Assembly: GCA_016649715.1 (NCBI GenBank)
Contig: JAENXC010000008.1
Coordinates: forward strand, 1 to 64,000
Length of the DNA: 64,000 bases
Direction of reading: 5' to 3'
Origin: Flavobacteriaceae bacterium
Lineage (GTDB): Bacteria; Bacteroidota; Bacteroidia; Flavobacteriales; Flavobacteriaceae
In this document: piece by piece, positions 26,245 to 34,838 of the stretch
Layout of the letters: the number at the start of each line of letters is the position of its first letter
Position numbering within the stretch: the first letter of the stretch is position 1
Program-made: the position numbers and the translations under genes
The notes under the pieces: model-generated
Seen by the model: only the letters and a program-made list of their open reading frames with translations
The model's database searches: none
What the model was told of the DNA's origin: nothing

Positions 26245-26648
26245 ATGACAAAAGAATATTGGATCAACCTTCCCATAAAGGATGTGAAGCGATCTAAAAA
26301 GTTTTTTACCGAAATAGGTTTTCTTTCAATACCAAACGCGAAACGGGCACAATGATCTTCTTATTGGTTGGTAAAGCAGCCATGCCTATTATGCTTTTTG
26401 AAGAGAATGTGTTCGAAAATGTTGTGCAAAATAAGGTTTCAAACACTTCAAAAGGAACGGAATTAATAATTTCCTTTGATGCAGAAAGCGAAAAAGAAGT
26501 AGATGAAATGGCAAAAAGAGTAGAAAAAGCAGGAGGAGATGTTTTCAGCAAACCCCAAGAAATTCAAGGTTGGATGTATGGCTTCGCTTTTAGTGATTTG
26601 GATGGTCATCGCTGGAATATGCTTTATTTGGACCTGCCTCGCCGGTAG
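26245..26648 (+). pseudogene. VOC (glyoxalase-like) family gene with a single-base frameshift
   Basis: The reading frame opens at ATG 26245 (MTKEYWINLPIKDVKRSKKFF) and stops at a TGA at 26353. A second frame from about 26320 continues with a typical VOC body (IFLLVGKAAMPIMLFEE, SFDAESEKEVDEMAKRVEKAGGDVFSKPQEIQGWMYGFAFSDLDGHRWNMLY). Adding one T to the TTTT run at 26319-26322 joins the two as EIGFSFNTKRETGTMIFL, so one T has been lost, or there is a sequencing error. The final residues LPRR and the stop come from a GC-rich palindrome at 26633-26653. A restart at ATG 26352 could give a 98-residue fragment. Confidence 0.85.
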
Positions 26649-26653
26649 GCGGG
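26633..26653. repeat. GC-rich palindromic repeat at the VOC 3' end
   Basis: An imperfect palindrome, CCTGCCTC then GCCGGTAGGCGGG, of the CCTGCC family. It supplies the last residues and the stop codon of the VOC gene. Confidence 0.75.
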
Positions 26654-26673
26654 TATGAAAAACTGTCACAATT

Positions 26674-27042
26674 ATGCAAATTTCAAAGCCTAAAAACATT
26701 CAAGAATATATAAGCCAATTTCCAGAAAATAGTGCAGCTATTTTGGAACGCATTCATAATACAATAAAGAATGTTGCCCCAAATGCCGAGGAATCTACAA
26801 GTTATGGAATGCCTGCTTTTAAGTTGAAAGGGAAGCCGTTGGTCTATTTTTGTGGATATAAAAACCACATCGGTTTTTATGCGCTTCCTTCGGGAAATGA
26901 AGCTTTTCAAAAGAAACTTTCAAATTATAAAACTGGCAAAGGTTCAATTCAATTTCAGCTTGATGAAGAAATACCTTATAATTTGATTGAAGAAATAGTG
27001 AAATTCAGAGTATTGGAAGTTGAAAAGAAAATTGAAAAATAA
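26674..27042 (+). CDS. DUF1801 (YdhG-like) protein
   Basis: A 122-residue protein of the DUF1801/YdhG family, a frataxin-like fold; the Bacillus relative Fra/YdhG has been proposed as an iron chaperone. Visible family features are SYGMPAFKLKGKPLVYFCGYKNHIGFYALPSG and the C-terminal helix IEEIVKFRVLEVEKK. The actual substrate here is unknown. ATG start, 25 bases after the broken VOC gene. Confidence 0.85.
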   Translation: MQISKPKNIQEYISQFPENSAAILERIHNTIKNVAPNAEESTSYGMPAFKLKGKPLVYFCGYKNHIGFYALPSGNEAFQKKLSNYKTGKGSIQFQLDEEIPYNLIEEIVKFRVLEVEKKIEK

Positions 27043-27113
27043 TTTTTTTGAAACACTAGCTAAAACAACAGTCGCAAACATCCATTGATCGTTAAGAAAA
27101 AGAAAAGTCAGCA

Positions 27114-27158
27114 CAATGAAAAAGCCCTGGGATTTCATTGTCTCAAGGCTTTCCAATT
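27114..27158 (-). terminator. Probable terminator of the MBL-rhodanese gene
   Basis: On the minus strand an imperfect hairpin (GGAAAGCCTTGAGA with TCCCAGGGCTTT) is followed by a short T run. It sits 20-65 bases after the stop of the MBL-rhodanese gene and between convergent genes. Confidence 0.55.
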
Positions 27159-27178
27159 ATTCGATGATTTTTTTATAA

Positions 27179-28564
27179 CTAAGCTTCTACAGGAATTCCA
27201 GCATTTTTAATAGCGGCAAATCCCCCTGCAACATTCACAACATTATGGATTCCGCGACTTTTTAATATTGAAGCTGCAATAACCGAACGATATCCTCCTG
27301 CACAATATAGGTAACACTTATCGCCATCGGGAAAGGCACTGACGTATTGGCTCAAAAATCCCAACGGGGCATGCGCTGCGCAGGATATTCGGCCATTGGC
27401 ATATTCGCCATCGTTGCGAACGTCGAAAACGGGAATCTTGTTTTCCAATTTATTTTTAAATGTTTCCGCTTCAATGGATTCTAAAGTGTCTATTTCCTTT
27501 CCGTCCTCTTTCCAAGCTTCAATTCCTCCCATCAAATAGCCAAGAGTCCTGTCAAAACCAACCCGCGACAATCTAGTTACGGCCTCTTCTTCTCTTCCAT
27601 GAGGGGCGATCAAAAGTATTTTTTGTTCCACATCTGCCAGCAAAGCACCAACCCACGGTGCAAAACCGCCATCCAATCCAATAAATATGGAACGTGGAAT
27701 GTGGCCGTCAATAAATTCAATTTGATTGCGCACGTCCAGCACAACGGCATCGGTTTCATTTGCCATTCTTTCAAAAGTTTCTGGGTCAAGCGGTCTCGTT
27801 CCTTGGGCAATAACTTCATCAAAAGCGGTGTAGCCTTCGCGGTTCATTTTCACATTCATAGGAAAATAAAGCGGTGGCGGTGCCAAACCATCGGTTACTT
27901 CCTTTATAAATTCATCACGGGTCATATCGGCCCGCAATGCGTAGTTCATCTTTTTTTGGTTGCCTAAAGTATCCACGGTTTCCTTCATCATGTTTTTTCC
28001 ACAGGCGGAACCTGCGCCGTGGGCAGGATAAACAATTACATCATCTGCCAACGGCATAATTTTGTTACGAAGGCTGTCAAACAAAATTCCCGCCAAATCT
28101 TCTTGTGTCATTTCATTGGCTTTTTGGGCAAGATCGGGACGTCCCACATCTCCCAGAAACAGTGTGTCACCGCTGAAGATTGCGTAATCTTTTCCATTTT
28201 CATCTTTCAATAAATAGGTAGTGCTTTCCATGGTGTGGCCGGGCGTGTGGATTGCGGTAATGGTAACATCACCCAATTTATAAACCTCATTATCCTTGGC
28301 CAATAAGGCATCAAAAGAAGGGTTTGCGTGTGGTCCATACACAATAGAAGCTCCAGTTTGTTGCGAAAGCGTTAAATGTCCACTCACAAAATCGGCGTGA
28401 AAATGCGTCTCAAAAATATATTTGATCTTGGCGTTGTCGTTCTTTGCACGTTCCAAATAAGGCTTTGTTTCGCGTAAAGGATCAATAATTGCCACTTCTC
28501 CGTTGCTCTCAATATAGTATGCCCCTTGAGAAAGACAGCCTGTGTAAATCTGTTCTACCTTCAT
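27179..28564 (-). CDS. Persulfide dioxygenase-like MBL protein with two rhodanese domains
   Basis: 461 residues from the ATG at 28564 (VEQIYTGCLSQGAYYI follows it). The N-terminal metallo-beta-lactamase domain has THFHADFVSGH, HTPGHTMESTTY and FSGDTLFLGDVGRPDL, the pattern of ETHE1/Blh persulfide dioxygenases, which oxidise glutathione (or bacillithiol) persulfide to sulfite. Two rhodanese domains follow. The first has no active cysteine (IAPHGREEE); the second has the active loop YCAGGYRS. The layout resembles CstB-type enzymes in sulfide detoxification. An ATG at 28594 would add ten residues and is less likely. Confidence 0.9.
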   Translation of the reverse strand: MKVEQIYTGCLSQGAYYIESNGEVAIIDPLRETKPYLERAKNDNAKIKYIFETHFHADFVSGHLTLSQQTGASIVYGPHANPSFDALLAKDNEVYKLGDVTITAIHTPGHTMESTTYLLKDENGKDYAIFSGDTLFLGDVGRPDLAQKANEMTQEDLAGILFDSLRNKIMPLADDVIVYPAHGAGSACGKNMMKETVDTLGNQKKMNYALRADMTRDEFIKEVTDGLAPPPLYFPMNVKMNREGYTAFDEVIAQGTRPLDPETFERMANETDAVVLDVRNQIEFIDGHIPRSIFIGLDGGFAPWVGALLADVEQKILLIAPHGREEEAVTRLSRVGFDRTLGYLMGGIEAWKEDGKEIDTLESIEAETFKNKLENKIPVFDVRNDGEYANGRISCAAHAPLGFLSQYVSAFPDGDKCYLYCAGGYRSVIAASILKSRGIHNVVNVAGGFAAIKNAGIPVEA

Positions 28565-28649
28565 CGTTTTTCTATTTTTGGCAAATATAAGCATTGTATT
28601 CCCTAAACTTTTTAAACGAAATATTCAAAATGGCATTTTTCACAAAACT

Positions 28650-28683
28650 TTTGCATTAAGAATTTCAACTTACTTTATCTTTA
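28650..28683 (+). promoter_or_regulatory. Candidate promoter of the small lipoprotein gene
   Basis: A TTTG (28650-28653) is followed after a suitable gap by TACTTTAT (28671) and TATCTTTA (28676-28683), near matches to the Bacteroidota -33/-7 pair. The ATG is 25 bases beyond. Confidence 0.4.
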
Positions 28684-28708
28684 CCCATTAACCTCAAAAA
28701 ATCTGATT

Positions 28709-29041
28709 ATGAAAAAAATTGCATTTATAGTAATATCGTTTTTGATTGTGGCCTGCTCAACCGAAAACAAACAGGAAGCCGTAGTCCGCGAACTTGCCAA
28801 AAAAGACGCCGTTGAAAAATTGCAACTTCCCGAAGGCACAAAATTCAGCAATGAAAATGTGGAAGTAACCGAAACCGAAACTGGCGAAGCATCCATCGGG
28901 ATAAGCTATTTGGTAAAATTAACCGTAAAATCGCAAGATAGCGATGGCAACGAAATTATAGAAACACATACTATGACGTATAAAAAAACGGGTGAAGGTG
29001 GGTTGGCACCAGAAGATTACGAACTCATTTCTTTTGAATAA
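28709..29041 (+). CDS. Small lipoprotein, unknown function
   Basis: A 110-residue protein with a lipoprotein signal (lipobox IVAC, Cys16). The mature part has a two-strand pattern (GEASIGISYLVKLTVKSQDSDGNEIIETHTMTYKKTGEG) and no recognised domain. It lies 18 bases upstream of the M28 peptidase gene, so the two may be co-transcribed. Confidence 0.8.
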   Translation: MKKIAFIVISFLIVACSTENKQEAVVRELAKKDAVEKLQLPEGTKFSNENVEVTETETGEASIGISYLVKLTVKSQDSDGNEIIETHTMTYKKTGEGGLAPEDYELISFE

Positions 29042-29059
29042 TTTTAGCCATTCAACCGT

Positions 29060-30070
29060 ATGAAGATTATCCTTTTCTTAATTTTTTCGTCTTTTATTTT
29101 CTCCTGCAACGCTACCCAGCACAGTAACGGCCCGAAAAAAACAAACGTTGATTACGCCAACACCATAACCGCCCAGGACCTTAAAAAACACCTCTACATT
29201 TATGCAGGAGATGAAATGGAAGGCCGGATGACAGGGACAAAAGGCCAGCATATGGCTTCAAATTACATTCGCGATTTTTATGTGAAGGAAGGCATTAAGC
29301 CCGCTCCCGGAACCAATAATTATTTTCAGGAAATCCCCGCCAGCTTTTTTAACGGAAGAAGGGATCCTCAGCCATCCGAAAACGTGGTGGCTTTTATAAA
29401 AGGCTCCGAAAAACCGGATGAAATAATTGTAATTTCTGCCCATCTGGACCATGTGGGAATGGATGCCAAAGGAAATGTTTTCAACGGTGCGGATGACGAC
29501 GGAAGCGGTACGGTTTCAATTTTAGAAATTGCCCAAGCTTTTCAGCAAGCAGTTAAAGACGGACATCCTCCAAAAAGGTCGATTTTATTCCTTCACGTTA
29601 CAGGTGAAGAAATAGGGCTTTATGGTTCAAGATATTATACTGAAAACCCACTATTTCCATTGGCAAATACTGTTTGCGATCTGAACATTGATATGATTGG
29701 CAGAATTGACCCCGACAAAAAGGACAATCCAAATTATCTCTATTTAATAGGAAGCAACATGTTGAGCCAAGAATTGCAGGATGTTTCTACTGAAGTGAAC
29801 AACAAATACACAAAGCTAGAGCTGGATTACAAATTTGACGATCCCAACGATCCGAACCGTTTCTATTACCGAAGCGACCATTACAACTTCGCAAAAAACA
29901 ATGTTCCTATTATTTTCTATTTCAACGGCGTTCACGAAGATTACCACAAAATGACCGACACGCCCGATAAAATTGAATATGATTTAATGGCAAAACGCGC
30001 CCAATTAATCTTTTTGACTGCTTGGGAACTTGCTAATCGGGATCATAGAATTACAGTGGATAAAAAATAA
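29060..30070 (+). CDS. M28 family aminopeptidase lipoprotein
   Basis: A 336-residue zinc peptidase of family M28. Lipobox IFSC with Cys16, then the di-zinc ligands: His and Asp in SAHLDHVGM, Asp in NGADDDGSGT, the catalytic Glu pair in TGEEIGLYGSRYY, Asp in LNIDMIGRID and His near FNGVHEDYHKMTDTPDKI. Likely an outer-membrane or periplasmic aminopeptidase that trims peptides. ATG start. Confidence 0.93.
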   Translation: MKIILFLIFSSFIFSCNATQHSNGPKKTNVDYANTITAQDLKKHLYIYAGDEMEGRMTGTKGQHMASNYIRDFYVKEGIKPAPGTNNYFQEIPASFFNGRRDPQPSENVVAFIKGSEKPDEIIVISAHLDHVGMDAKGNVFNGADDDGSGTVSILEIAQAFQQAVKDGHPPKRSILFLHVTGEEIGLYGSRYYTENPLFPLANTVCDLNIDMIGRIDPDKKDNPNYLYLIGSNMLSQELQDVSTEVNNKYTKLELDYKFDDPNDPNRFYYRSDHYNFAKNNVPIIFYFNGVHEDYHKMTDTPDKIEYDLMAKRAQLIFLTAWELANRDHRITVDKK

Positions 30071-30160
30071 AAGAAGCAAGACTGAAGGAAACAGGAAACA
30101 GGACTGAATTTTCGAAAAAATCTATAAAACTTGAAACCTGAAACCTTGAAACCGAAACGA

Positions 30161-30191
30161 AAAAATCCTCCACAAAAGGGAGGATTTTTTT
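30161..30191. terminator. Bidirectional Rho-independent terminator
   Basis: AAAAATCCTCC and GGAGGATTTTT form an 11-bp stem with a short loop, with A runs on the left and T runs on the right. It would end both the M28 peptidase transcript and the convergent cyanophycinase-family operon, whose last stop is at 30211. Confidence 0.92.
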
Positions 30192-30210
30192 AATAACTTT
30201 CAAAGTATGA

Positions 30211-31503
30211 CTAATTCAATGAATTTTTAATAAGCTTAAAAGTTTGTTGTGATTTTTCTGTTTGTATTTTTAGAATATACGTCCCAGCGCTTAATGTTGT
30301 AGTTTCAATTTTGAAATTATCTTGAACTTCAACTTTTATTTCACAGCCCAACACATCAAATAAACCTACATCTTTTAGTGGAAGCTTTGATTCTATAAAC
30401 AATTCATCTGTAAACGGGTTCGGATAAACGCCAATAAGATCTGTATCGTTATTTGTAATTGCTAATTGACCACAATTTGGATTTTCTCCAGCTTCCATAC
30501 TTAAAGTACCGTTTTCAATAAACCAATTTTCCCAACTTCCGCCAGTGCCTGTTTCCCAATCTGAAAGGTCAAAATAGTTAGGGCCACCATAAGTGCCAGG
30601 AACTTTATAAACCTTTATAGCTTCTCCATTACGGTTCCAAGTTACAGGTGTGCCAGCCACAACTACTTCTGGAGCATATTCCGTTACGCAATTGGCCTGA
30701 AGAAAATAGGCATATTCCGGATAGTCAGGATATTCGCCATACACGAATGCTTTTCCGTCAGGCTCTACGCAAACTGCTGTATAATCATTGCAAGCTATGC
30801 CAAAACTTCTTGGGCCATTATCCTGTATAAATCGTGCTAAAAAAACACTTATCCTACCTTGTCTGTCACGATCGGTGAAGTGGGTGTCTGTTATAAGATT
30901 CTGCATAAATGGCAACTCCAAAAAATCGTTATATCCTAATGCAACCCTTGGATGATATGGATTGCTCAGGGCGACATTGCTTTCAAGGGTACCGTATTGT
31001 GCCGTAAAATAAGTACTGCCCATAATTGCCATTCCCGCGCTCGTGCCACCAATTACGCCGTGTTTTATATTTATATACTCATTGAGGGTGGTTTCCATCG
31101 CGTTGTCCTTAAAATAGGATACATAATCCCATTGATCGCCACCAGCAACCCAAATTGCTTCTGCATTCGCTACTTTCTGTAATACATAAGGATCTGTAGC
31201 ACCATCTGTATTATTTATAACCAATGTAGTGACCGAATTAAGGGTTACGCCCAATTCACTATAAAAATAATTGTTGTAACCATCATCTCCTGAAGCGCGC
31301 AATACCACAACATCGCCCCCATCGGCCTTATTCAGAAACCAAACCATCGCTTCGTCATTTTCTGAAGACCCACCCATTAAGCAAATTCCGGGTTGGTGGT
31401 TTGTATTGACATCGGTGGTACTGCCTGTAATGTATTCGGTATAATCTTGAGCAAAAATTAGGGTTGAAAAACTTAATGCCACCAATAGTAGTATCCTTTT
31501 CAT
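30211..31503 (-). CDS. Cyanophycinase-family (S51) protein with T9SS sorting domain
   Basis: 430 residues: a type I signal (cleavage after IFAQ), an S51 domain (about 35-290) and a type A T9SS C-terminal domain (about 355-430, GVYPNPFTDELFI ... GTYILKIQTEKSQQTFKLIK). The nucleophile is Ser155 in GGTSAGMA, the histidine is His208 in DTHFTDRDRQGR, and GGDQ is at 121-124. At the position of the catalytic Glu the protein has Asp240 (IACNDYTA against GIDESTA in its neighbour). Predicted to be on the cell surface or secreted. Last gene of the locus, 13 bases after the M20 gene. Possible substrate: cyanophycin; the Asp change could alter or reduce activity. Confidence 0.85.
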   Translation of the reverse strand: MKRILLLVALSFSTLIFAQDYTEYITGSTTDVNTNHQPGICLMGGSSENDEAMVWFLNKADGGDVVVLRASGDDGYNNYFYSELGVTLNSVTTLVINNTDGATDPYVLQKVANAEAIWVAGGDQWDYVSYFKDNAMETTLNEYINIKHGVIGGTSAGMAIMGSTYFTAQYGTLESNVALSNPYHPRVALGYNDFLELPFMQNLITDTHFTDRDRQGRISVFLARFIQDNGPRSFGIACNDYTAVCVEPDGKAFVYGEYPDYPEYAYFLQANCVTEYAPEVVVAGTPVTWNRNGEAIKVYKVPGTYGGPNYFDLSDWETGTGGSWENWFIENGTLSMEAGENPNCGQLAITNNDTDLIGVYPNPFTDELFIESKLPLKDVGLFDVLGCEIKVEVQDNFKIETTTLSAGTYILKIQTEKSQQTFKLIKNSLN

Positions 31504-31516
31504 AATTCAATCTTAA

Positions 31517-32842
31517 TCAATTTTTAATATTTTGTTGCATCATTCGGTACATCAACACTGCAGTTATCTTCGCTTGAACACCAACTGTATTAAGGTTTCC
31601 CATTTCTTCAACTGTATGGTCGCCCGAGCCGCCCGTTAGCCCCAAACCATCCAAAGCCATAGCAACATATCCAGATGTAAATGATATATCGGCTGCGCCG
31701 GCATTTCTCGGATTCACTGCTTCCACAGCTCCAAAACCTAAATTCTGGCTTACTTTATTGAAATGTTCCAATAATCTCATATTGCCTTCCGTTTGCGCCA
31801 ATGGTGGATATCCTTCATTGTCGAATAATAATTCTGCCAATGTTTTTGGATAATTTTTAGAGACGATTTCCTTCATGATTCTTTTCGCCTTTTGCAACTG
31901 TTCGGGTGAAACAGCTCTCAAATCGCCGTGAACAATTGCCTTTTGGGCAACCACATTATTTTTTCCGAAGGCAGTACCGCCTGTTAAATCTTCATTGGGC
32001 GCTACGTTTGTTCCTCCCAAAATAAAGCCCGGATTAAAGGTAAGGTCATTCTCTTTCGCCAATTGTAGATAGAATTCATTTAAAATACGAGCCGTTTCAT
32101 ATATGGCTCCTGCGCCGATATTCTCTGTAAATATTTGTGAGGAATGGGCTGGCTTTCCAGTCACTGTTAGCTGCCAATCTTCAGACCCTCTTCGGGAAAC
32201 CACAATTGTTTTTGGGTTGTTGTCGCCATTTTCAAATCCCAAGGCAATATCGGCTCTTTTTGCGCCTTCAACTAAATCCTTTTTTGACAATTCAATTGGA
32301 GAACCGCTTTTTTCTTCATCGCCAGTCATTATTATTTCGACGGACATATCATCTAAAGCCCCAGATTCTTTTAATGCTTTCATTGCCAAAATGATTATTA
32401 CATCACCCCCTTTCATATCTGCTACTCCAGGACCTTTCATTATTGAATCATTAAGCATCGAGAATTCTTGAAGCGGGCTGTCCAATTCAAAAACCGTATC
32501 TAAATGACCGATCAATAAAAACTTAGGGCCCTTTTTACCTTCTTTTTTGGCAATAAGATGTCCGGCACGGCCATACTCTTCGCCAGATGTCAATTCTGTT
32601 GTAAAACCTAGCTTATCCAGTTCGGCCTTGTATATTTCACCTACTTTCCGAACACCTTCAATATTTAAAGAGCCGCTATTTATATTCACTGTTTTTTTTA
32701 GTAATTCTATAGAGGCTGGGAGATTTTTATCTACCGATTTTACAATGCTCTTTTCCATCTTGGTGTTTTGTGCCAAAGTACAAGTACCGAAGGACAGCAA
32801 CATCAAAATGATTATTTTTTCAAATTTCAATTTTAAACTCAT
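31517..32842 (-). CDS. Exported M20 family metallopeptidase (carboxypeptidase G2-like)
   Basis: 441 residues with an N-terminal signal (cleavage near TLAQ). M20 zinc ligands and catalytic residues are in LIGHLDTV (His about 112), GVADMKGGD (Asp about 141) and TGDEEKSG (catalytic and metal-binding Glu pair about 175-176), with the C-terminal His in GSGDHTVEE. Such enzymes cut peptides or N-acyl amino acids, often with C-terminal acidic or basic residues. In this operon it could split the beta-Asp-Arg dipeptides made by cyanophycinase, but this is inference. The true ATG is at 32842; the codon in front of it is TTG. Confidence 0.88.
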   Translation of the reverse strand: MSLKLKFEKIIILMLLSFGTCTLAQNTKMEKSIVKSVDKNLPASIELLKKTVNINSGSLNIEGVRKVGEIYKAELDKLGFTTELTSGEEYGRAGHLIAKKEGKKGPKFLLIGHLDTVFELDSPLQEFSMLNDSIMKGPGVADMKGGDVIIILAMKALKESGALDDMSVEIIMTGDEEKSGSPIELSKKDLVEGAKRADIALGFENGDNNPKTIVVSRRGSEDWQLTVTGKPAHSSQIFTENIGAGAIYETARILNEFYLQLAKENDLTFNPGFILGGTNVAPNEDLTGGTAFGKNNVVAQKAIVHGDLRAVSPEQLQKAKRIMKEIVSKNYPKTLAELLFDNEGYPPLAQTEGNMRLLEHFNKVSQNLGFGAVEAVNPRNAGAADISFTSGYVAMALDGLGLTGGSGDHTVEEMGNLNTVGVQAKITAVLMYRMMQQNIKN

Positions 32843-32846
32843 CAAT

Positions 32847-33701
32847 CTAATTTATAGCAAACGTTTCGCCCGGCAAATAGACATTCAATGAAAGATTATG
32901 TGCGCCAAGCTTTCCATTATTTTCATTTTTTGATTCTGTGGGATTTTTAAGAACGATAACCTGCGATTCGCCTAAAACCTCAGCCATATTACCTTCAACT
33001 AGAATGGCGGTAGATTCGTCAATGCCAATGCCCATTAGTTGTGGATGTTCAATCACCGCGCTAATGAGTCTATTGTACCGACTTCGCTTCACAAAATGTT
33101 GGTCGATAATAACACCCGTTAGCATTCCCAAACCTGTTTTAATTTCGATATTTTCTTCCTCTATATTTCTGAAAGTGGCAGCGTAGTCAGTATGTTTCAG
33201 TTCATTACCCGTAATCATCATTTTGCTCATAACCGCAGCTCCTGCACTTGTGCCAGCAACCAAACTACCTTTGCTGAATGCTTCGTGAATAGCCTCTTCC
33301 GCAGCAGTGCCGCCAACAATGTCCATAAATCTATTTTGGTCTCCACCGGATATGTAAATCATTTTGGCATTTTTGATTGAGTCTAATTTAGATTTAGACA
33401 CATTTTCATCTTTATAGATCTGAAGACCAACTATATTAGTAAGACCCGCTTCCACGAATTGCTTTTTGGCATAATAAACGGCTGAATCCGGTTCGGCGCT
33501 GGACATTGGCAAGATTATGCCATAGCCAGATTTATCCAACTGCGCTTCTTTAATAATGCGTTGCACCATGGCTTCGGGCCTTGAGCCACCGCCAATAATT
33601 ACCAGTTTACCATTGCCGTCGGATTGCTGCGCAAAAGCTGAAAACTGAAGCGCAGCAAAACCGATTAAGGCAAGGGGGATATAATAATTTAAAAGTTTCA
33701 T
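32847..33701 (-). CDS. Exported cyanophycinase (peptidase S51)
   Basis: 284 residues. A signal peptide (LIGFAALQFSAFAQ) precedes the S51 domain. The motifs fit CphB cyanophycinase: SGGDQNRFMD (119-), the nucleophile Ser152 in GTSAGAAVM, His202 in IDQHFVKRSRYNRL and Glu229 in GIGIDESTA. The His-to-Glu spacing of 27 matches Synechocystis CphB (His174, Glu201). Cyanophycinase cuts the Asp backbone of cyanophycin to release beta-Asp-Arg dipeptides. Most intracellular CphB proteins lack a signal, so this one would act on external polymer in the periplasm. It is four bases before the M20 gene. Confidence 0.9.
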   Translation of the reverse strand: MKLLNYYIPLALIGFAALQFSAFAQQSDGNGKLVIIGGGSRPEAMVQRIIKEAQLDKSGYGIILPMSSAEPDSAVYYAKKQFVEAGLTNIVGLQIYKDENVSKSKLDSIKNAKMIYISGGDQNRFMDIVGGTAAEEAIHEAFSKGSLVAGTSAGAAVMSKMMITGNELKHTDYAATFRNIEEENIEIKTGLGMLTGVIIDQHFVKRSRYNRLISAVIEHPQLMGIGIDESTAILVEGNMAEVLGESQVIVLKNPTESKNENNGKLGAHNLSLNVYLPGETFAIN

Positions 33702-33703
33702 AA

Positions 33704-34831
33704 TTAATTCCCAATCACGATACCTCGGGTATCACTGGTGGCTTGGTAATATAGCTCCGTGTTTGAACCATCCAGATTTGCCCGCATCATGGCATCGGTG
33801 CTTCTGTCTCCCCAATATATTTTGTTTTCAGAGGCATCATAACCAATGCCGTAAACAACCCTGCCAATTCCGGTAGCTATAGTTGTAACGTTTGTACCAT
33901 CCAAAGCAGCCGATTTTATACGTATATCGCCAGAGGCCACATATTCATCATAATAAATACGGTCGTTTATGACTATAATACTGCCTGACTCAACATCTGG
34001 CAGAATTAAGGTCTCATTAGTACCGTCAAGGTTCTTGGACCATATACCGCCATCATAATTGCCCCAGAATATTTTTCCGCTTGCAAAGTGAATTGAGACG
34101 CCTTCTGGATCGTTTACTTGGCCAGTTGCGAAATCCTCCTTCGCATTAACATCGGTAGAACTCAAATCGGTTCTTTGAATACTGTTGCTTGTGGACCAAT
34201 ATAGCTTATTGCCGGAATAATCTATTGCCATTCCAATTGGTGAATCCAGACCTATTCTGAAATCCTCAAACTCACTGCCATCCGTGTTGGCTCTATAGAT
34301 TTTGCCCGTATCCAAATCGCTTATATACAATTTGTTGGTAAGGGTATCCAAAACCATTTCGTAAGACGCCTGTAGCGTGATACCCGACAAGGGCGCAAAT
34401 ATGGCTGTCTGATTATTTATCAAGCCTTGATATACTGCGCTGCCATCTGTATAATAAATAGGGATACCCACTGCATTCGGATCTTTTATAACCACGGTTT
34501 TTGTAGTTTCTTTCACTTCCAAAGATATTGAGGTAGTTACTACCAGTTTAACTTGGTAAGCGCCAGGTTCAGTATAAGTATAGGTTGGATTTTCTTCCAC
34601 TGAAGAATCGCCGTTGCCAAAATTCCAATAAAATCTGGCTTCCCCAACTGTTGCAGGAACAATCGATGTATTTGTGAAAATTACCATTGCTGGTGCAAAC
34701 TCGTTATTGTCTATTGTATAAGTAAATTGAGGCACCGTACTGGCTGGCGGTACGGGAAAACCGTCGTCAGAGCAGGATTGGAAAATACTCCCAAAACCTA
34801 TAAATAGTATTGCTATTATTATATTTTTCAT
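33704..34831 (-). CDS. Lipoprotein with PKD domain and YWTD-type repeats
   Basis: 375 residues. Lipobox FQSC (Cys20), one PKD domain (about 35-115, ARFYWNFGNGDSSVEENPTYTYTEPGAYQV) and then six or so repeats of the LDL-receptor class B (YWTD) kind, each with a K(I/L)YW or KIFW core (KLYWSTSNSIQRTDL, KIFWGNYDGGIWSKNLDGT, KIYWGDRSTDAMMRANLDGS). This builds a beta-propeller. A surface binding protein is likely, filling the place SusE/SusF-type proteins have in polysaccharide loci. It is a paralogue of the next gene upstream. Confidence 0.85.
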   Translation of the reverse strand: MKNIIIAILFIGFGSIFQSCSDDGFPVPPASTVPQFTYTIDNNEFAPAMVIFTNTSIVPATVGEARFYWNFGNGDSSVEENPTYTYTEPGAYQVKLVVTTSISLEVKETTKTVVIKDPNAVGIPIYYTDGSAVYQGLINNQTAIFAPLSGITLQASYEMVLDTLTNKLYISDLDTGKIYRANTDGSEFEDFRIGLDSPIGMAIDYSGNKLYWSTSNSIQRTDLSSTDVNAKEDFATGQVNDPEGVSIHFASGKIFWGNYDGGIWSKNLDGTNETLILPDVESGSIIVINDRIYYDEYVASGDIRIKSAALDGTNVTTIATGIGRVVYGIGYDASENKIYWGDRSTDAMMRANLDGSNTELYYQATSDTRGIVIGN

Positions 34832-34838
34832 CTGTATC

